A stretch of DNA of 41,030 bases, taken from assembly GCA_031181345.1 (NCBI GenBank), contig JAPSLC010000047.1, positions 1 to 41,030 of the forward strand, written 5' to 3'. The translations under genes and the position numbers were made by a program. Source of the DNA: Cupriavidus sp. (GTDB lineage Bacteria; Pseudomonadota; Gammaproteobacteria; Burkholderiales; Burkholderiaceae). The stretch's first letter is position 1; every line of letters starts with the position of its first letter. Below, one piece after another: positions 24,432 to 32,791 of this stretch. Below the pieces are notes generated by a model that did no database searches, had not been told where the DNA came from, and saw only the letters and a program-made list of their open reading frames with translations.

Positions 24432-26626
24432 CGGCCGCCCTCCTCCGCGATGTCGGCCGTGGCGAGCGCGGCCCGGGGCCGCGACAGCCACGCGCGTGCC
24501 GCCAGCACGACGATGCCCGCTGCGGCCAGCGTGGCCGACTTGATCGCCAGCGTCCAGTGCAGCGCGCTGTAGTACCAGATAAAGCCGAAGCCGATCGCCG
24601 CCAGACCCAGCCCGAGCCACGCCAGCGAAGCGCGCCGCAAGGCCAGTCCGGCCGCGAGCACGCCGGCGCCCACGGCCGGGGCACCGGCCATCAACGCTGC
24701 GCAGAGGGCGAGCACGGCCGCGACGCCGGCACGCAGGCGAATCGGAAGCCCCAGCCGAGCCGCTTCGACGACGCCAAAGCCGACCAGCAGCACGGCAAAC
24801 AGCGCGCCCGCCAGCCAATGCGGCACGCCGGGAGCGGCCGGCTCTGCGAAGAGGCCAAGGGGATGCCCGATGCCGGTCACGATCAGGGCGCCGAGCAGGC
24901 TGCAGAACAGCAAGGCGTCGGCGGCAGGGCCGAACCAGGGATGGACCGCGCTTGCGGCGAGCCGTCCCTCGAGGCCGGCGAACAGCGCGGCCTTCAGCGC
25001 CGCCACCGGCGCCAGCCAGACCAGCGCCCAGCCCATCGCCTGCCACGGCGTGGACGGTCCCATCGCGATGGCGATGGTCAGGGCCATCGCAACGGAAACC
25101 ATCGCCGCGAGCGCGGACAACAAGCGATGCAGCCGGTTGCCGATTGCCGCATAGAGCAGCATCTCGCAGGCGGCGACCCCGCACCAGAACGCCGCGGTTT
25201 CCACTGCCCGCGCGCGGCCGAGCAGATCGGCGGCGGCATAGAACACGAGCCCTTGCCCGGTCAGGCTGCTGGCCAAGGCGAATTGCTCGAAGCCGGTATG
25301 GCCGACGCGGCGCCGGTACAGCAGGGCAGCCAGCGCGATCAATGCCAGCCCGCAGCCGAGGATCGCGCCGCTGTTCTCGCGCGCCGCCACGAACACGGTG
25401 CCGAGCAGGAACAGCTGGAAGAACACCGCGCCGAGCCAGCCGGCCATGCCCGTCAATAGACGCACCGACCATGGGGCGTCGGTCTCCGCCGGCGCCTCGT
25501 CTTCGACCGAGCCCTCGTCAGCCAGCTTGCGCCATAGCGCCTGCACCGCCGCCGCCGGTCGCACCGTCTCGATCCGTTGACGCGACAGCGGCCCCTCGGC
25601 AGACGTTTCGGCATGACCGCGATGCAAGCGCATCAACCACGTCGCCGACACGGCCGACAGCCCAAGCGTCAGCAAGCCGAGCAGCAGGAAGCCGCCGAAT
25701 TCCGCGCCCGCCTCGAACAGCAGGCGCCCGAGCCCCGCGACGGTCAGTGCGATCAGGGACAGCGCAATCAAGCTCAGCACCAGCAGATCGACGTTGCGCC
25801 GCCGGAACCAGGCGCCCAGTCCGAGCAGGGCGACAAGCGCGATGATCAGCATCGCGCCATCGAAGCGGTCGCCGAACAAGGCGGCGAGACCGAGCCAGAG
25901 CGCATGCGCGCAAGCGAGCGCCGCCAGCAGCCGCACGCCGCCCTGGCCGCGCACGCCGACACGCGGCGCGTGCGCGGCAAGGACGAGCCACAGCGCCAGT
26001 TGCGACAAGGCGGCGGCCAGCAGCCACAGGCCGACCAGCTTGCCGCCCTCCACGCCGAACAGCAGCGTGAACGGCAGGCCGGCGCCCAGTTCGACGCTGA
26101 AGAAGCGCAGCAGCGCGACATTGGCCAGCACCACGACCAGCCACCAATGCGGCGGGGCGTGGGCGGCAAGCGCCCACGGCACGGCCAGCAGCGTCCACCA
26201 GGCGAACAGTTGCCAGGGGTCGGCGCCGGTCTGGTAGACCTGTCCGATCACGGCGAGCAACGCACCGGTGATCATTTGCGCGCCGAACAGCGCCGCCCGG
26301 CCGGCAGCGTCGCCGTCGGGCCGGCGCCAGGCGACGGCCGCCGGCGCGCTGATCAGCAGGGCCAGCACGCCGAAGCGAGTGAACTTGTGCAGGGCCTGCC
26401 AGTTGAAGGCGAAGAAGACGATCACGCCGGCGCACAGCAGCGCCACGCCGAGCGCCAGCAGCGCCCGTTGCAGCGAGCGATGCCAGTCGGCAAGCCGGGC
26501 CTCGGTATCGGCCCAGGCTTGCCGCGCCGGCTGCATCGCCAGCCGGCCCTGTGCGCACCAGTCCGCCAGCGCGCGCCGCTGTGCATGCCGGATGTTCAGA
26601 CGGAAAGCTTGGCGATCGTTGGGCAT
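24428..26626 (-). CDS. DUF2157-DUF4401 fused polytopic membrane protein
   Basis: A 732-residue protein with roughly twenty hydrophobic segments. The N-terminal soluble helix (about 1-45, MPNDRQAFRLNIRHAQRRALADW) and the first membrane block with VIGQVYQTGADPWQLFAWW resemble DUF2157. The second half, after an acidic linker near 365-385 (DEGSVEDEAPAETD), resembles DUF4401. In many genomes these are two adjacent genes; here they are one frame. The biochemical role is unknown. It leads the operon ending in EamA. The start at 26626 is the family-like one, though its ribosome site is poor. Confidence 0.8.
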   Translation of the reverse strand: MPNDRQAFRLNIRHAQRRALADWCAQGRLAMQPARQAWADTEARLADWHRSLQRALLALGVALLCAGVIVFFAFNWQALHKFTRFGVLALLISAPAAVAWRRPDGDAAGRAALFGAQMITGALLAVIGQVYQTGADPWQLFAWWTLLAVPWALAAHAPPHWWLVVVLANVALLRFFSVELGAGLPFTLLFGVEGGKLVGLWLLAAALSQLALWLVLAAHAPRVGVRGQGGVRLLAALACAHALWLGLAALFGDRFDGAMLIIALVALLGLGAWFRRRNVDLLVLSLIALSLIALTVAGLGRLLFEAGAEFGGFLLLGLLTLGLSAVSATWLMRLHRGHAETSAEGPLSRQRIETVRPAAAVQALWRKLADEGSVEDEAPAETDAPWSVRLLTGMAGWLGAVFFQLFLLGTVFVAARENSGAILGCGLALIALAALLYRRRVGHTGFEQFALASSLTGQGLVFYAAADLLGRARAVETAAFWCGVAACEMLLYAAIGNRLHRLLSALAAMVSVAMALTIAIAMGPSTPWQAMGWALVWLAPVAALKAALFAGLEGRLAASAVHPWFGPAADALLFCSLLGALIVTGIGHPLGLFAEPAAPGVPHWLAGALFAVLLVGFGVVEAARLGLPIRLRAGVAAVLALCAALMAGAPAVGAGVLAAGLALRRASLAWLGLGLAAIGFGFIWYYSALHWTLAIKSATLAAAGIVVLAARAWLSRPRAALATADIAEEGGR

Positions 26627-26813
26627 GGAAGGGGCAGCGCTCCGGAAAGGCGTTGGCTGCACTCTAGCAAAGCGCCGTGGCGGCCGCACGGTCAAGGCGG
26701 TGCGACACGAACCGGCGCCGCACGCGGCGCTGCCGGTATGCTGTCGGCTTTTCCGGCTCAGGCCGGCCCCGTTTGCCAGGCCGTGCCGTCCCGTTTCGAT
26801 CCCCGAATCCACC

Positions 26814-27581
26814 ATGACCCTTGGTATCCTCGCCGCCCTGCACGACGAAATCGACGGCCTGATCGCCGCGATGCGCCACGACCATGCCCGCGCCACCGTG
26901 CATCGGATCGGCATGCGCGACTACTACGTCGGCGAGCTGTACGGGCAGCGCTGTGTGGTGGTGCTGGCCCGGGTCGGCAAGGTGGCGGCCGCGGCGACCA
27001 CGGTGACGCTGATCCGCGAGTTCGGTGTCGACGGCATCGTCTTCACCGGCCTGGCGGGCGGCATCGGCGCGGGCGTGCAGGTTGGGGATCTGGTGATCGC
27101 CGATCGCACCGTGCAGCACGACATGGACGCGCGTCCGCTGTTTCCGCGCCATCAGGTGCCGCTGCTCGGTCTGGAGGCCTTCCCGACCGATCCGGCGCTG
27201 ACGGCCGCGCTGCGCGAGGCGGCGCAGGCGTTCCTGATGGAAGATTTGCCCGGCGCCGTCCCGGCCGCGGTGCGTGCCCGTTTCGGCGTTACCGCGCCGA
27301 ACCTGCACCTGGGCATGATCGCCAGCGGGGACCAGTTCATCGGCGCGCCGACCACCGTGGCGGAATTGCGGGCGCGGCTGCCTGGTCTGCTGGCGGTGGA
27401 AATGGAAGGTGCGGCGGTCGGCCAGGTCTGCCACGAATACGGCGTGCCGCACGCGGTCATGCGAACCGTGTCGGACCGCGCGGACGACAGCGCCCATGTC
27501 GATTTCCCGGCTTTCCTGGCCGAGGTGGCCAGCCACTACTCGGAGGGTGTGATCCGGCGCCTGCTGGCGGCACTGAAGTAG
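26814..27581 (+). CDS. mtnN: 5'-methylthioadenosine/S-adenosylhomocysteine nucleosidase
   Basis: A 255-residue nucleoside phosphorylase-fold enzyme that cleaves adenine from methylthioadenosine and S-adenosylhomocysteine. It feeds methionine salvage and removes methylation inhibitors. Glu12 in MTLGILAALHDEIDGL is the conserved catalytic-water glutamate. The substrate ribose motif is VEMEGAAV near 193-200, and the catalytic Asp lies in TVSDRADDSA. Compared with E. coli MTAN (about 232 residues) there is an insertion before LHLGMIASGDQFI. The frame continues upstream without a stop, but ATG 26814 fits the family start exactly. It converges on the small GlsB-like gene. Confidence 0.93.
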   Translation: MTLGILAALHDEIDGLIAAMRHDHARATVHRIGMRDYYVGELYGQRCVVVLARVGKVAAAATTVTLIREFGVDGIVFTGLAGGIGAGVQVGDLVIADRTVQHDMDARPLFPRHQVPLLGLEAFPTDPALTAALREAAQAFLMEDLPGAVPAAVRARFGVTAPNLHLGMIASGDQFIGAPTTVAELRARLPGLLAVEMEGAAVGQVCHEYGVPHAVMRTVSDRADDSAHVDFPAFLAEVASHYSEGVIRRLLAALK

Positions 27582-27590
27582 CGAACCCAT

Positions 27591-27680
27591 GTCGTCCCCG
27601 CGAACGCGGGGACCCAGTGACGTTCGGCCTCGCAAAGAGCTGTTGAAGACGCTGGGTCCCCGCTTGTGCGGGGACGACGG
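27591..27680. repeat. Two-hairpin dispersed repeat, copy 2
   Basis: The clearest copy. Hairpin one is GTCCCCGC-gaac-GCGGGGAC (27594-27613) and hairpin two is GTCCCCGC-ttgt-GCGGGGAC (27656-27675), both with perfect 8-bp stems. They are preceded by GTC and followed by GAC, with ACCCAG and CTGGGT facing inward. The whole element is thus a large imperfect palindrome. It lies between the converging mtnN and GlsB-like genes. Confidence 0.85.
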
Positions 27681-27704
27681 GATCAAGCGAGGCCGGGCCT
27701 TTGC

Positions 27705-27950
27705 TTAGTGCCCGCGCCGCGCAAACAGTCCTGCCACGCCGACCAGCAGCGCCGCGCCAAGGATCGCGGCGGTCCAGCCGCTCAGCTGGCCGTCGATGAA
27801 CCAGCGCAGCGCGCGGCCGAGATAGAAGCTGGCGAGCGCGCCGACGCTGCCGAGCAGCAGCGCCATCGCGACGGTCAGCACCGGTCCGCGCGGATGCATC
27901 GCCCGCGCCACCAGTCCGACCACCATGCCCACCAAGAACGTCCCCAGCAT
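27705..27950 (-). CDS. GlsB/YeaQ/YmgE-family small membrane protein
   Basis: An 81-residue protein with three hydrophobic helices (MLGTFLVGMVVGLVARA, VAMALLLGSVGALASFYLG, WTAAILGAALLVGVAGL). The Gly-rich pattern GxLxGxxAR is that of transglycosylase-associated/GlsB proteins, small inner-membrane proteins often linked to general stress; the mechanism is unknown. The start follows GGAAG at 6-base spacing. It is divergent from hemA. Confidence 0.85.
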   Translation of the reverse strand: MLGTFLVGMVVGLVARAMHPRGPVLTVAMALLLGSVGALASFYLGRALRWFIDGQLSGWTAAILGAALLVGVAGLFARRGH

Positions 27951-28266
27951 CGCCCGCTTCCGTTGTTCGACCAGCCCCCCGCCTCCTGCGGCAGCGGCGT
28001 AACGATAACTCAACTCGGAGCGCCGGCCGATACCCGACAGCCCCGGCCGGCTCGCGAACGCAAGGATCGCGCCCGGACGGTATAATGCAAGCCGTCCCGG
28101 CGGCGCTCGGCCCGGGCCGAAACAGAAGCTCCGCAGTCCCGCGCAGCAACAGGCAGATCCAGCGCGCGGATCCAGCGAAGCGATGTGCGCCGCCATGCCC
28201 AGCGCAGGCAACGCTGCCGCGCGGCCGGAATGGCCCGCCAGCCGGACAGCGAAAAGTCCCCAAACC
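27951..28266. other. Intergenic region upstream of hemA
   Basis: About 315 bases between the divergent GlsB-like gene and hemA. It contains a consensus TATAAT at 28081-28086 framed by an inverted repeat. The rest is GC-rich with no recognisable gene or riboswitch. A frame extending hemA upstream to 28183 exists but adds nothing family-like. Confidence 0.6.
28075..28097 (+). promoter_or_regulatory. hemA -10 element framed by an inverted repeat
   Basis: GGACGG (28075-28080), TATAAT (28081-28086) and CCGTCC (28092-28097) form a perfect 6-bp dyad around the -10 box. No TTGACA-like -35 is visible at 17 bases, so an activator may be needed, or a repressor may occlude the -10. The expected leader to hemA is about 175 bases. 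Confidence 0.5.
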
Positions 28267-29571
28267 ATGCAACTGCTCGCGATCGGAATCAATCACAACA
28301 CGGCGCCCGTCTCGCTACGCGAACGGGTGGCGTTTCCGCTCGAGCAGATCAAGCCGGCGCTGGGCACGCTGCGCACGCAGCTGGCCGGCAAGCGCGGGAC
28401 CGAGGCGGCGATCCTGTCGACCTGCAACCGGACCGAGATCTACTGCGCCACCGACCTGGTGCTGTCCGGCTCCGAAGGCTTCGACCACACGCTGCGCTGG
28501 CTGGCGCAGCACCACAACATCCCCGCCGGCGAACTCGCCCCGCACCTGTACGCGCTGCCGCAATCCGAGGCGGTCCGCCACGCGTTCCGCGTCGCCAGCG
28601 GCCTCGATTCGATGGTGCTGGGCGAGACCCAGATCCTCGGCCAGATGAAGGACGCGGTGCGCACCGCGGGCGAGGCCGGCACGCTCGGCACCTATCTGAA
28701 CCAGCTGTTCCAGCGCACCTTCGCCGTGGCCAAGGAAGTGCGCGGCCAGACCGAGATCGGCGCGCATTCGGTGTCGATGGCCGCCGCCGCGGTAAGGCTG
28801 GGGCAACGGATCTTCGAAAGCATCTCGGGCCAGCGCGTGCTGTTCATCGGCGCGGGCGAGATGATCGAGCTGTGCGCCACGCATTTCGCCGCGCAGAGCC
28901 CGCGCCAGATCGTCGTCGCCAACCGCACGGTCGAGCGCGGCGAGAAGCTCGCCGAGCAGCTGGCCGCGCAGGGGCTCAATACCGAAGCGATCCGCCTGTC
29001 CGAGCTGGGCTCGCGGCTGCACGAGTTCGACATCGTCGTCTCCAGCACCGCCAGCTCGTTGCCGATCATCGGGCTGGGCGCGGTCGAACGCGCGGTCAAG
29101 CAGCGCAAGCACCGGCCGATCATGATGGTCGACCTGGCCGTGCCGCGCGATGTCGAGCCCGAAGTGGCGCGGCTCGACGACGTCTTCCTCTACACCGTCG
29201 ACGACCTCGGCGCGATCGTGCGCGAGGGCAACGCGATGCGGCAGGCTGCGGTCGCGCAGGCCGAGGCGATCATCGAAACGCGCGTGCAGCATTTCATGCA
29301 CTGGCTGGAGACGCGCAGCGTGGTGCCGGTGATCCGCGAACTGCAGGCCAACGGCGAGGCGATGCGCCAGGCCGAGCTGGAGCGCGCCCGCAAGATGCTG
29401 GCGCGCGGCGACGATCCCGAGGCCGTGCTCGAGGCGCTGTCCGGCGCGCTGACGCGCAAGTTCCTGCACGGCCCGACCCACGCGCTGAACCACACCCAGG
29501 GCGAGGACCGCGAGGCGCTGCTGCGCCTGGTACCCGGCCTGTTCCGCCACAGCAGCCACTCCGAGCGCTAG
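28267..29571 (+). CDS. hemA: Glutamyl-tRNA reductase
   Basis: A 434-residue enzyme that reduces glutamyl-tRNA to glutamate-1-semialdehyde with NADPH, the committed step of the C5 tetrapyrrole pathway. The catalytic Cys53 is in STCNRTE. The substrate domain has GLDSMVLGETQILGQMK, the Rossmann motif is FIGAGEM, and the C-terminal dimerisation domain contains REGNAMRQAAVAQAEAII and LTRKFLHGPTHAL. Length is normal. It opens a cluster with prfA 132 bases downstream, the common hemA-prfA-prmC order. Confidence 0.97.
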   Translation: MQLLAIGINHNTAPVSLRERVAFPLEQIKPALGTLRTQLAGKRGTEAAILSTCNRTEIYCATDLVLSGSEGFDHTLRWLAQHHNIPAGELAPHLYALPQSEAVRHAFRVASGLDSMVLGETQILGQMKDAVRTAGEAGTLGTYLNQLFQRTFAVAKEVRGQTEIGAHSVSMAAAAVRLGQRIFESISGQRVLFIGAGEMIELCATHFAAQSPRQIVVANRTVERGEKLAEQLAAQGLNTEAIRLSELGSRLHEFDIVVSSTASSLPIIGLGAVERAVKQRKHRPIMMVDLAVPRDVEPEVARLDDVFLYTVDDLGAIVREGNAMRQAAVAQAEAIIETRVQHFMHWLETRSVVPVIRELQANGEAMRQAELERARKMLARGDDPEAVLEALSGALTRKFLHGPTHALNHTQGEDREALLRLVPGLFRHSSHSER

Positions 29572-29703
29572 CCGCGCTCGCCGCGAGCGTAGGCGCCTTC
29601 GCGCCGACGTCGTCGCCCCCACCGCGCCCCGCCCCTGCAGCATCCGTCTGCGCCAGGCGCCCCGCACCAAAGACGCCCGCTCCAAGACGCAACCCGGATT
29701 CCG

Positions 29704-30786
29704 ATGAAAGCCAGCATGCAGACCAAGCTCGACCAATTGGCCGAGCGCCTCGACGAAGTCAACTCCCTGCTCGCGCGCGAAGACGCGACCGCGAACATGG
29801 ACCAGTACCGCAAGCTGACGCGCGAGCATGCCGAGCTGTCGCCGGTGGCCGAGCAATATGCCTTCTACCGCCAGGCCCAGGACGATCTGGCCACGGCGCA
29901 GGCGCTGCTCGACGATCCGGAGATGAAGGCCTTCGCCAGCGACGAGATCGATGACGCGCGCGCCAGGCTCGAAGAACTGGAGGCCAGCCTGCAGACGCTG
30001 CTGCTGCCCAAGGATCCCAACGACGACCGCAACCTGATCCTCGAAATCCGCGCCGGCACCGGCGGCGAGGAGAGCGCGCTGTTCGCCGGCGATCTGCTGC
30101 GGATGTACACGCGCTATGCCGAGCGTCAGCGCTGGCAGGTCGAGATCATGAGCGAATCGCCTTCGGACCTGGGCGGCTACAAGGAAGTGATCGTGCGCAT
30201 CGCCGGCGATGCGGCCTTCTCCAAGCTGAAGTTCGAATCGGGCGGCCACCGCGTGCAGCGCGTGCCGGCCACCGAGGCGCAGGGCCGCATCCATACCTCG
30301 GCCTGCACGGTGGCGGTGATGCCGGAAGCCGACGAGCTTGGCGAGATCGAGATCAATCCGGGCGATCTGCGCGTCGATACCTTCCGCGCCTCGGGCGCCG
30401 GCGGTCAGCACATCAACAAGACCGACTCGGCCGTGCGGCTGACCCACCTGCCGACCGGCATCGTCGTCGAATGCCAGGACGACCGCAGCCAGCACCGCAA
30501 CAAGGACAAGGCGATGAAGGTGCTGGCCGCGCGCCTCAAGGACATGCAGTTGCGCGCGGCACAGGCGAAGGAAGCCCACACGCGCCGTAATCTGATCGGC
30601 TCGGGCGATCGCAGCGACCGCATTCGCACGTACAACTTCCCGCAGGGCCGGGTGACCGACCACCGCATCAATCTGACGCTGTACAAGATCGACATGATCA
30701 TGGACGGCGATCTCGACGAATTGATTGGCGCGTTGGCGGCGGAGCATCAGGCCGATCAACTGGCGGCGCTGGGCGAAGACGTGTAA
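29704..30786 (+). CDS. prfA: Peptide chain release factor 1
   Basis: A 360-residue RF1 that terminates translation at UAA and UAG. The stop-codon-reading tripeptide PAT is at 188-190, which identifies RF1 rather than RF2 (SPF). The catalytic GGQ is at 233-235 (SGAGGQHINKTDSAVRLTH) and is the substrate of PrmC encoded downstream. Met5 is an alternative start. An AT-rich gap with a new promoter follows the gene. Confidence 0.97.
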   Translation: MKASMQTKLDQLAERLDEVNSLLAREDATANMDQYRKLTREHAELSPVAEQYAFYRQAQDDLATAQALLDDPEMKAFASDEIDDARARLEELEASLQTLLLPKDPNDDRNLILEIRAGTGGEESALFAGDLLRMYTRYAERQRWQVEIMSESPSDLGGYKEVIVRIAGDAAFSKLKFESGGHRVQRVPATEAQGRIHTSACTVAVMPEADELGEIEINPGDLRVDTFRASGAGGQHINKTDSAVRLTHLPTGIVVECQDDRSQHRNKDKAMKVLAARLKDMQLRAAQAKEAHTRRNLIGSGDRSDRIRTYNFPQGRVTDHRINLTLYKIDMIMDGDLDELIGALAAEHQADQLAALGEDV

Positions 30787-30826
30787 ATCCGGGCGCGATA
30801 TTCGCTACGGTTGTTTTCCGCCGGCA

Positions 30827-30891
30827 AAATACTTGTATTTCTTGTAATTGCCTGAAACAGCCATGGTAACGACATGGTTGGTCGCTATAAT
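30827..30891 (+). promoter_or_regulatory. Promoter/operator region of the Ala-rich lipoprotein gene
   Basis: A consensus TATAAT is at 30886-30891, about 70 bases before the lipoprotein start. Upstream are two dyads: AAATAC-tt-GTATTT at 30827-30840 and CCATG-N7-CATGG at 30861-30877, the latter covering the place of the -35 box. A tandem CTTGTA repeat lies at about 30832-30847. The region is much richer in A+T than its surroundings. Confidence 0.5.
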
Positions 30892-30959
30892 CGGAAACGG
30901 CTAACCCGGCACAAATACCGGGCAAGTCTTTTCTCGAAAACGGACAAAAGGACGAAATC

Positions 30960-31286
30960 ATGAAGAAACTGCTTGCGTTGTTGATGGTCACCGCTGCAGT
31001 GGCTGCTTGCGGCAAGAAGGATGAAGCCCCCGCCTCGTCGAACGTCGAAAGCGCGATGGCCAGCGCGGCCGAATCGGCCAAGTCGGCGGCCAGCGACGCC
31101 GCGGCGGCTGCCGAATCCGCTGCCGACGCCGCCAAGGCCGCGGCCAGCAACGCAGCTTCGGACGTGTCCGCCGCCGCCGAGCGCGCCAAGGACGAAGCCG
31201 CCTCGGCCATGGCCAACGCCAAGGACGCTGCCAGCAACGCGGTCAACGAGACCGCCGACAAGGCCAAGGAAGCGACCAAGAACTAA
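30960..31286 (+). CDS. Small alanine-rich lipoprotein
   Basis: A 108-residue precursor with a signal peptide and lipobox VAAC (Cys17), so it would be lipidated and anchored to a membrane. The mature part is almost only Ala, Lys, Glu, Asp, Ser and Asn arranged in 7- to 11-residue helical periods (AKSAASDAAAAAESAADAAK and similar), like apolipoprotein- or LEA-type amphipathic helices. No catalytic domain is present; a structural or envelope-stress role is possible, but I do not recognise a characterised homologue. It has AAGGA at 7-base spacing, its own -10 element and a strong terminator, and sits between prfA and prmC. Confidence 0.85.
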   Translation: MKKLLALLMVTAAVAACGKKDEAPASSNVESAMASAAESAKSAASDAAAAAESAADAAKAAASNAASDVSAAAERAKDEAASAMANAKDAASNAVNETADKAKEATKN

Positions 31287-31307
31287 GCCGTCGCCCGCGC
31301 CGTACCG

Positions 31308-31350
31308 AGCCCCGCCACGGCAGTGCGCCGGCGGGGCTCTTCTCTTTTTT
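31308..31350 (+). terminator. Intrinsic terminator after the Ala-rich lipoprotein gene
   Basis: A perfect 9-bp stem AGCCCCGCC (31308-31316) / GGCGGGGCT (31330-31338) is followed by a pyrimidine tract ending in six T (31345-31350). It lies about 20 bases after the lipoprotein stop and 50 bases before the preferred prmC start. prmC would therefore depend on read-through or a separate promoter. Confidence 0.88.
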
Positions 31351-31403
31351 GAAGGCGCATGGCGAAGTGGCAGTTGCCGCCCGCCCAACGTTCCAGAGCT
31401 CCG

Positions 31404-32327
31404 ATGACCGATTCCCCGTCCTTCGCATCGCTGCCGCCGGGCGCACTGCCCGTGCAAGCGACGCTGCGCGAGGCGCTCGCCGCCATGACGCAGGCCGGGC
31501 TGCCGGCGCTGGAGGCCCGCATGCTGCTGACCCATGTGACCGGCCTCAGCCGCACGCAGCTGATCACGCGCGACACGCAGCCGCTCGATGCCGGCCAGCA
31601 TGGCAGGCTGCTGACGCTATTGAATCGGCGGCTGGCGGGCGAACCGATGGCCTATCTGGTCGGGGAGCGCGAGTTCTACGGCCGTCCGTTCCGCGTCAGT
31701 CCCGCGGTGCTGATCCCGCGTCCGGACACCGAGATCGCGGTGCAGGCGGCCCTGGCCCGCCTGGCGGGCACCCAGGCGCCGCGGGTGCTCGATCTCGGTA
31801 CCGGCTCGGGCATCCTCGCCGTCACGCTGGCCTGCGAACGGCCCGATGCGCAGGTGTGGGCAACGGACATCTCGCCGGCCGCGCTCGACATGGCGCGCGC
31901 CAATGCGGCGGCGCTCGGCGCCGACAACATTCGCTTCCTCGAATCCGATTGGTATGCGGCGCTGCCTACCGAGGCCCGCTTCGCGCTGATCGTCAGCAAC
32001 CCGCCCTATATCGCCGCCGGCGATCCGCATCTGTCCAGCGGCGACCTGCGCTTCGAACCGGTCGACGCGTTGACCGACCATGGCGACGGGCTGTCCGACC
32101 TTGCGACCATCGTCGCCGGCGCGGGTGCGCATCTGGAAGAAGGCGGATGGCTGCTGATGGAACACGGCTTCGACCAAGGCGGGGCGGCCCGGCAATTGCT
32201 GCGCGATGCCGGCTTTGCCGACGTCTTTACCGAGCGCGACCTGGGCGGCAACGAACGCTGCAGCGGCGGTCGCTGGCCGGGCGGGAAGGCCGGCGTTCAG
32301 GGCCCCACGGCCGGGTCCGAGCCCTGA
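31404..32327 (+). CDS. prmC: Release factor glutamine N5-methyltransferase
   Basis: A 307-residue SAM-dependent methyltransferase that methylates the Gln of the GGQ motif in RF1 and RF2. The N-terminal helical domain TLREALAAMTQAGLPALEARMLL recognises the factor. The SAM motif is VLDLGTGSGILAVTLA and the catalytic NPPY is in IVSNPPYIAAGD. Start 31404 (MTDSPSF) is preferred; an ATG at 31359 preceded by GAAGG would add 15 residues and lies right after the terminator. grxD follows after about 135 bases. Confidence 0.95.
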   Translation: MTDSPSFASLPPGALPVQATLREALAAMTQAGLPALEARMLLTHVTGLSRTQLITRDTQPLDAGQHGRLLTLLNRRLAGEPMAYLVGEREFYGRPFRVSPAVLIPRPDTEIAVQAALARLAGTQAPRVLDLGTGSGILAVTLACERPDAQVWATDISPAALDMARANAAALGADNIRFLESDWYAALPTEARFALIVSNPPYIAAGDPHLSSGDLRFEPVDALTDHGDGLSDLATIVAGAGAHLEEGGWLLMEHGFDQGGAARQLLRDAGFADVFTERDLGGNERCSGGRWPGGKAGVQGPTAGSEP

Positions 32328-32346
32328 AGCGACGGTCCGAATCCGG

Positions 32347-32352
32347 TAGAAT
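32347..32352 (+). promoter_or_regulatory. Possible -10 element for grxD
   Basis: TAGAAT about 110 bases before grxD in the gap after prmC. The -35 region is unclear. It would allow grxD-ubiX expression independent of prmC. Confidence 0.25.
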
Positions 32353-32463
32353 CGACCCGTTCCCGCGCGCCACCCTTCGGCTTTTTCACACCATCGGCCG
32401 GCGCGCGTCTCCGACTCCATGGCGCGCGGCTCGCCTCAGCGCCAATCTTCCGAAGCGAAAATC

Positions 32464-32775
32464 ATGAGTGACGTGCAACAAAAGATCGACCAGATCGTCA
32501 AGGGCCATCCCGTCGTGCTGTTCATGAAGGGCACGGCGCAGTTTCCGATGTGCGGTTTCTCCGGTCGCGCGATCCAGATCCTGAAGGCCTGCGGCGTCGA
32601 CGCGCCCATGACGGTCAACGTGCTGGAAGACGACGGCATCCGCCAGGGCATCAAGGAATACGCCAACTGGCCCACCATTCCCCAGCTCTACGTCAACGGC
32701 GAATTCGTCGGCGGCTCGGACATCATGATGGAGATGTACCAGAGCGGCGAGCTGCAAACCCTGCTGAAGGGCTAA
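32464..32775 (+). CDS. grxD: Monothiol glutaredoxin Grx4 type
   Basis: A 103-residue monothiol glutaredoxin with the active site CGFS in TAQFPMCGFSGRAIQIL, preceded by the glutathione-binding Lys in LFMKGT. The remaining glutathione contacts WPTIPQLYVNGEFVGGSDI are present. It carries or delivers [2Fe-2S] clusters rather than reducing disulfides. An upstream in-frame ATG at 32419 would add 15 unconserved residues. ubiX starts 16 bases after the stop. Confidence 0.96.
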   Translation: MSDVQQKIDQIVKGHPVVLFMKGTAQFPMCGFSGRAIQILKACGVDAPMTVNVLEDDGIRQGIKEYANWPTIPQLYVNGEFVGGSDIMMEMYQSGELQTLLKG

Positions 32776-32791
32776 AGCCCTGGAGCCCGCG

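Noticed and set aside
25577..26800. Long + strand frame over the DUF2157-DUF4401 gene and reaching towards mtnN
   Set aside because: Gln/Arg/His-rich shadow translation; the opposite strand has a consistent pattern of membrane helices, and mtnN is in another frame.
28315..30759. Open frame of about 800 codons antisense to hemA and prfA
   Set aside because: Two highly conserved genes explain the DNA; the antisense product resembles nothing.
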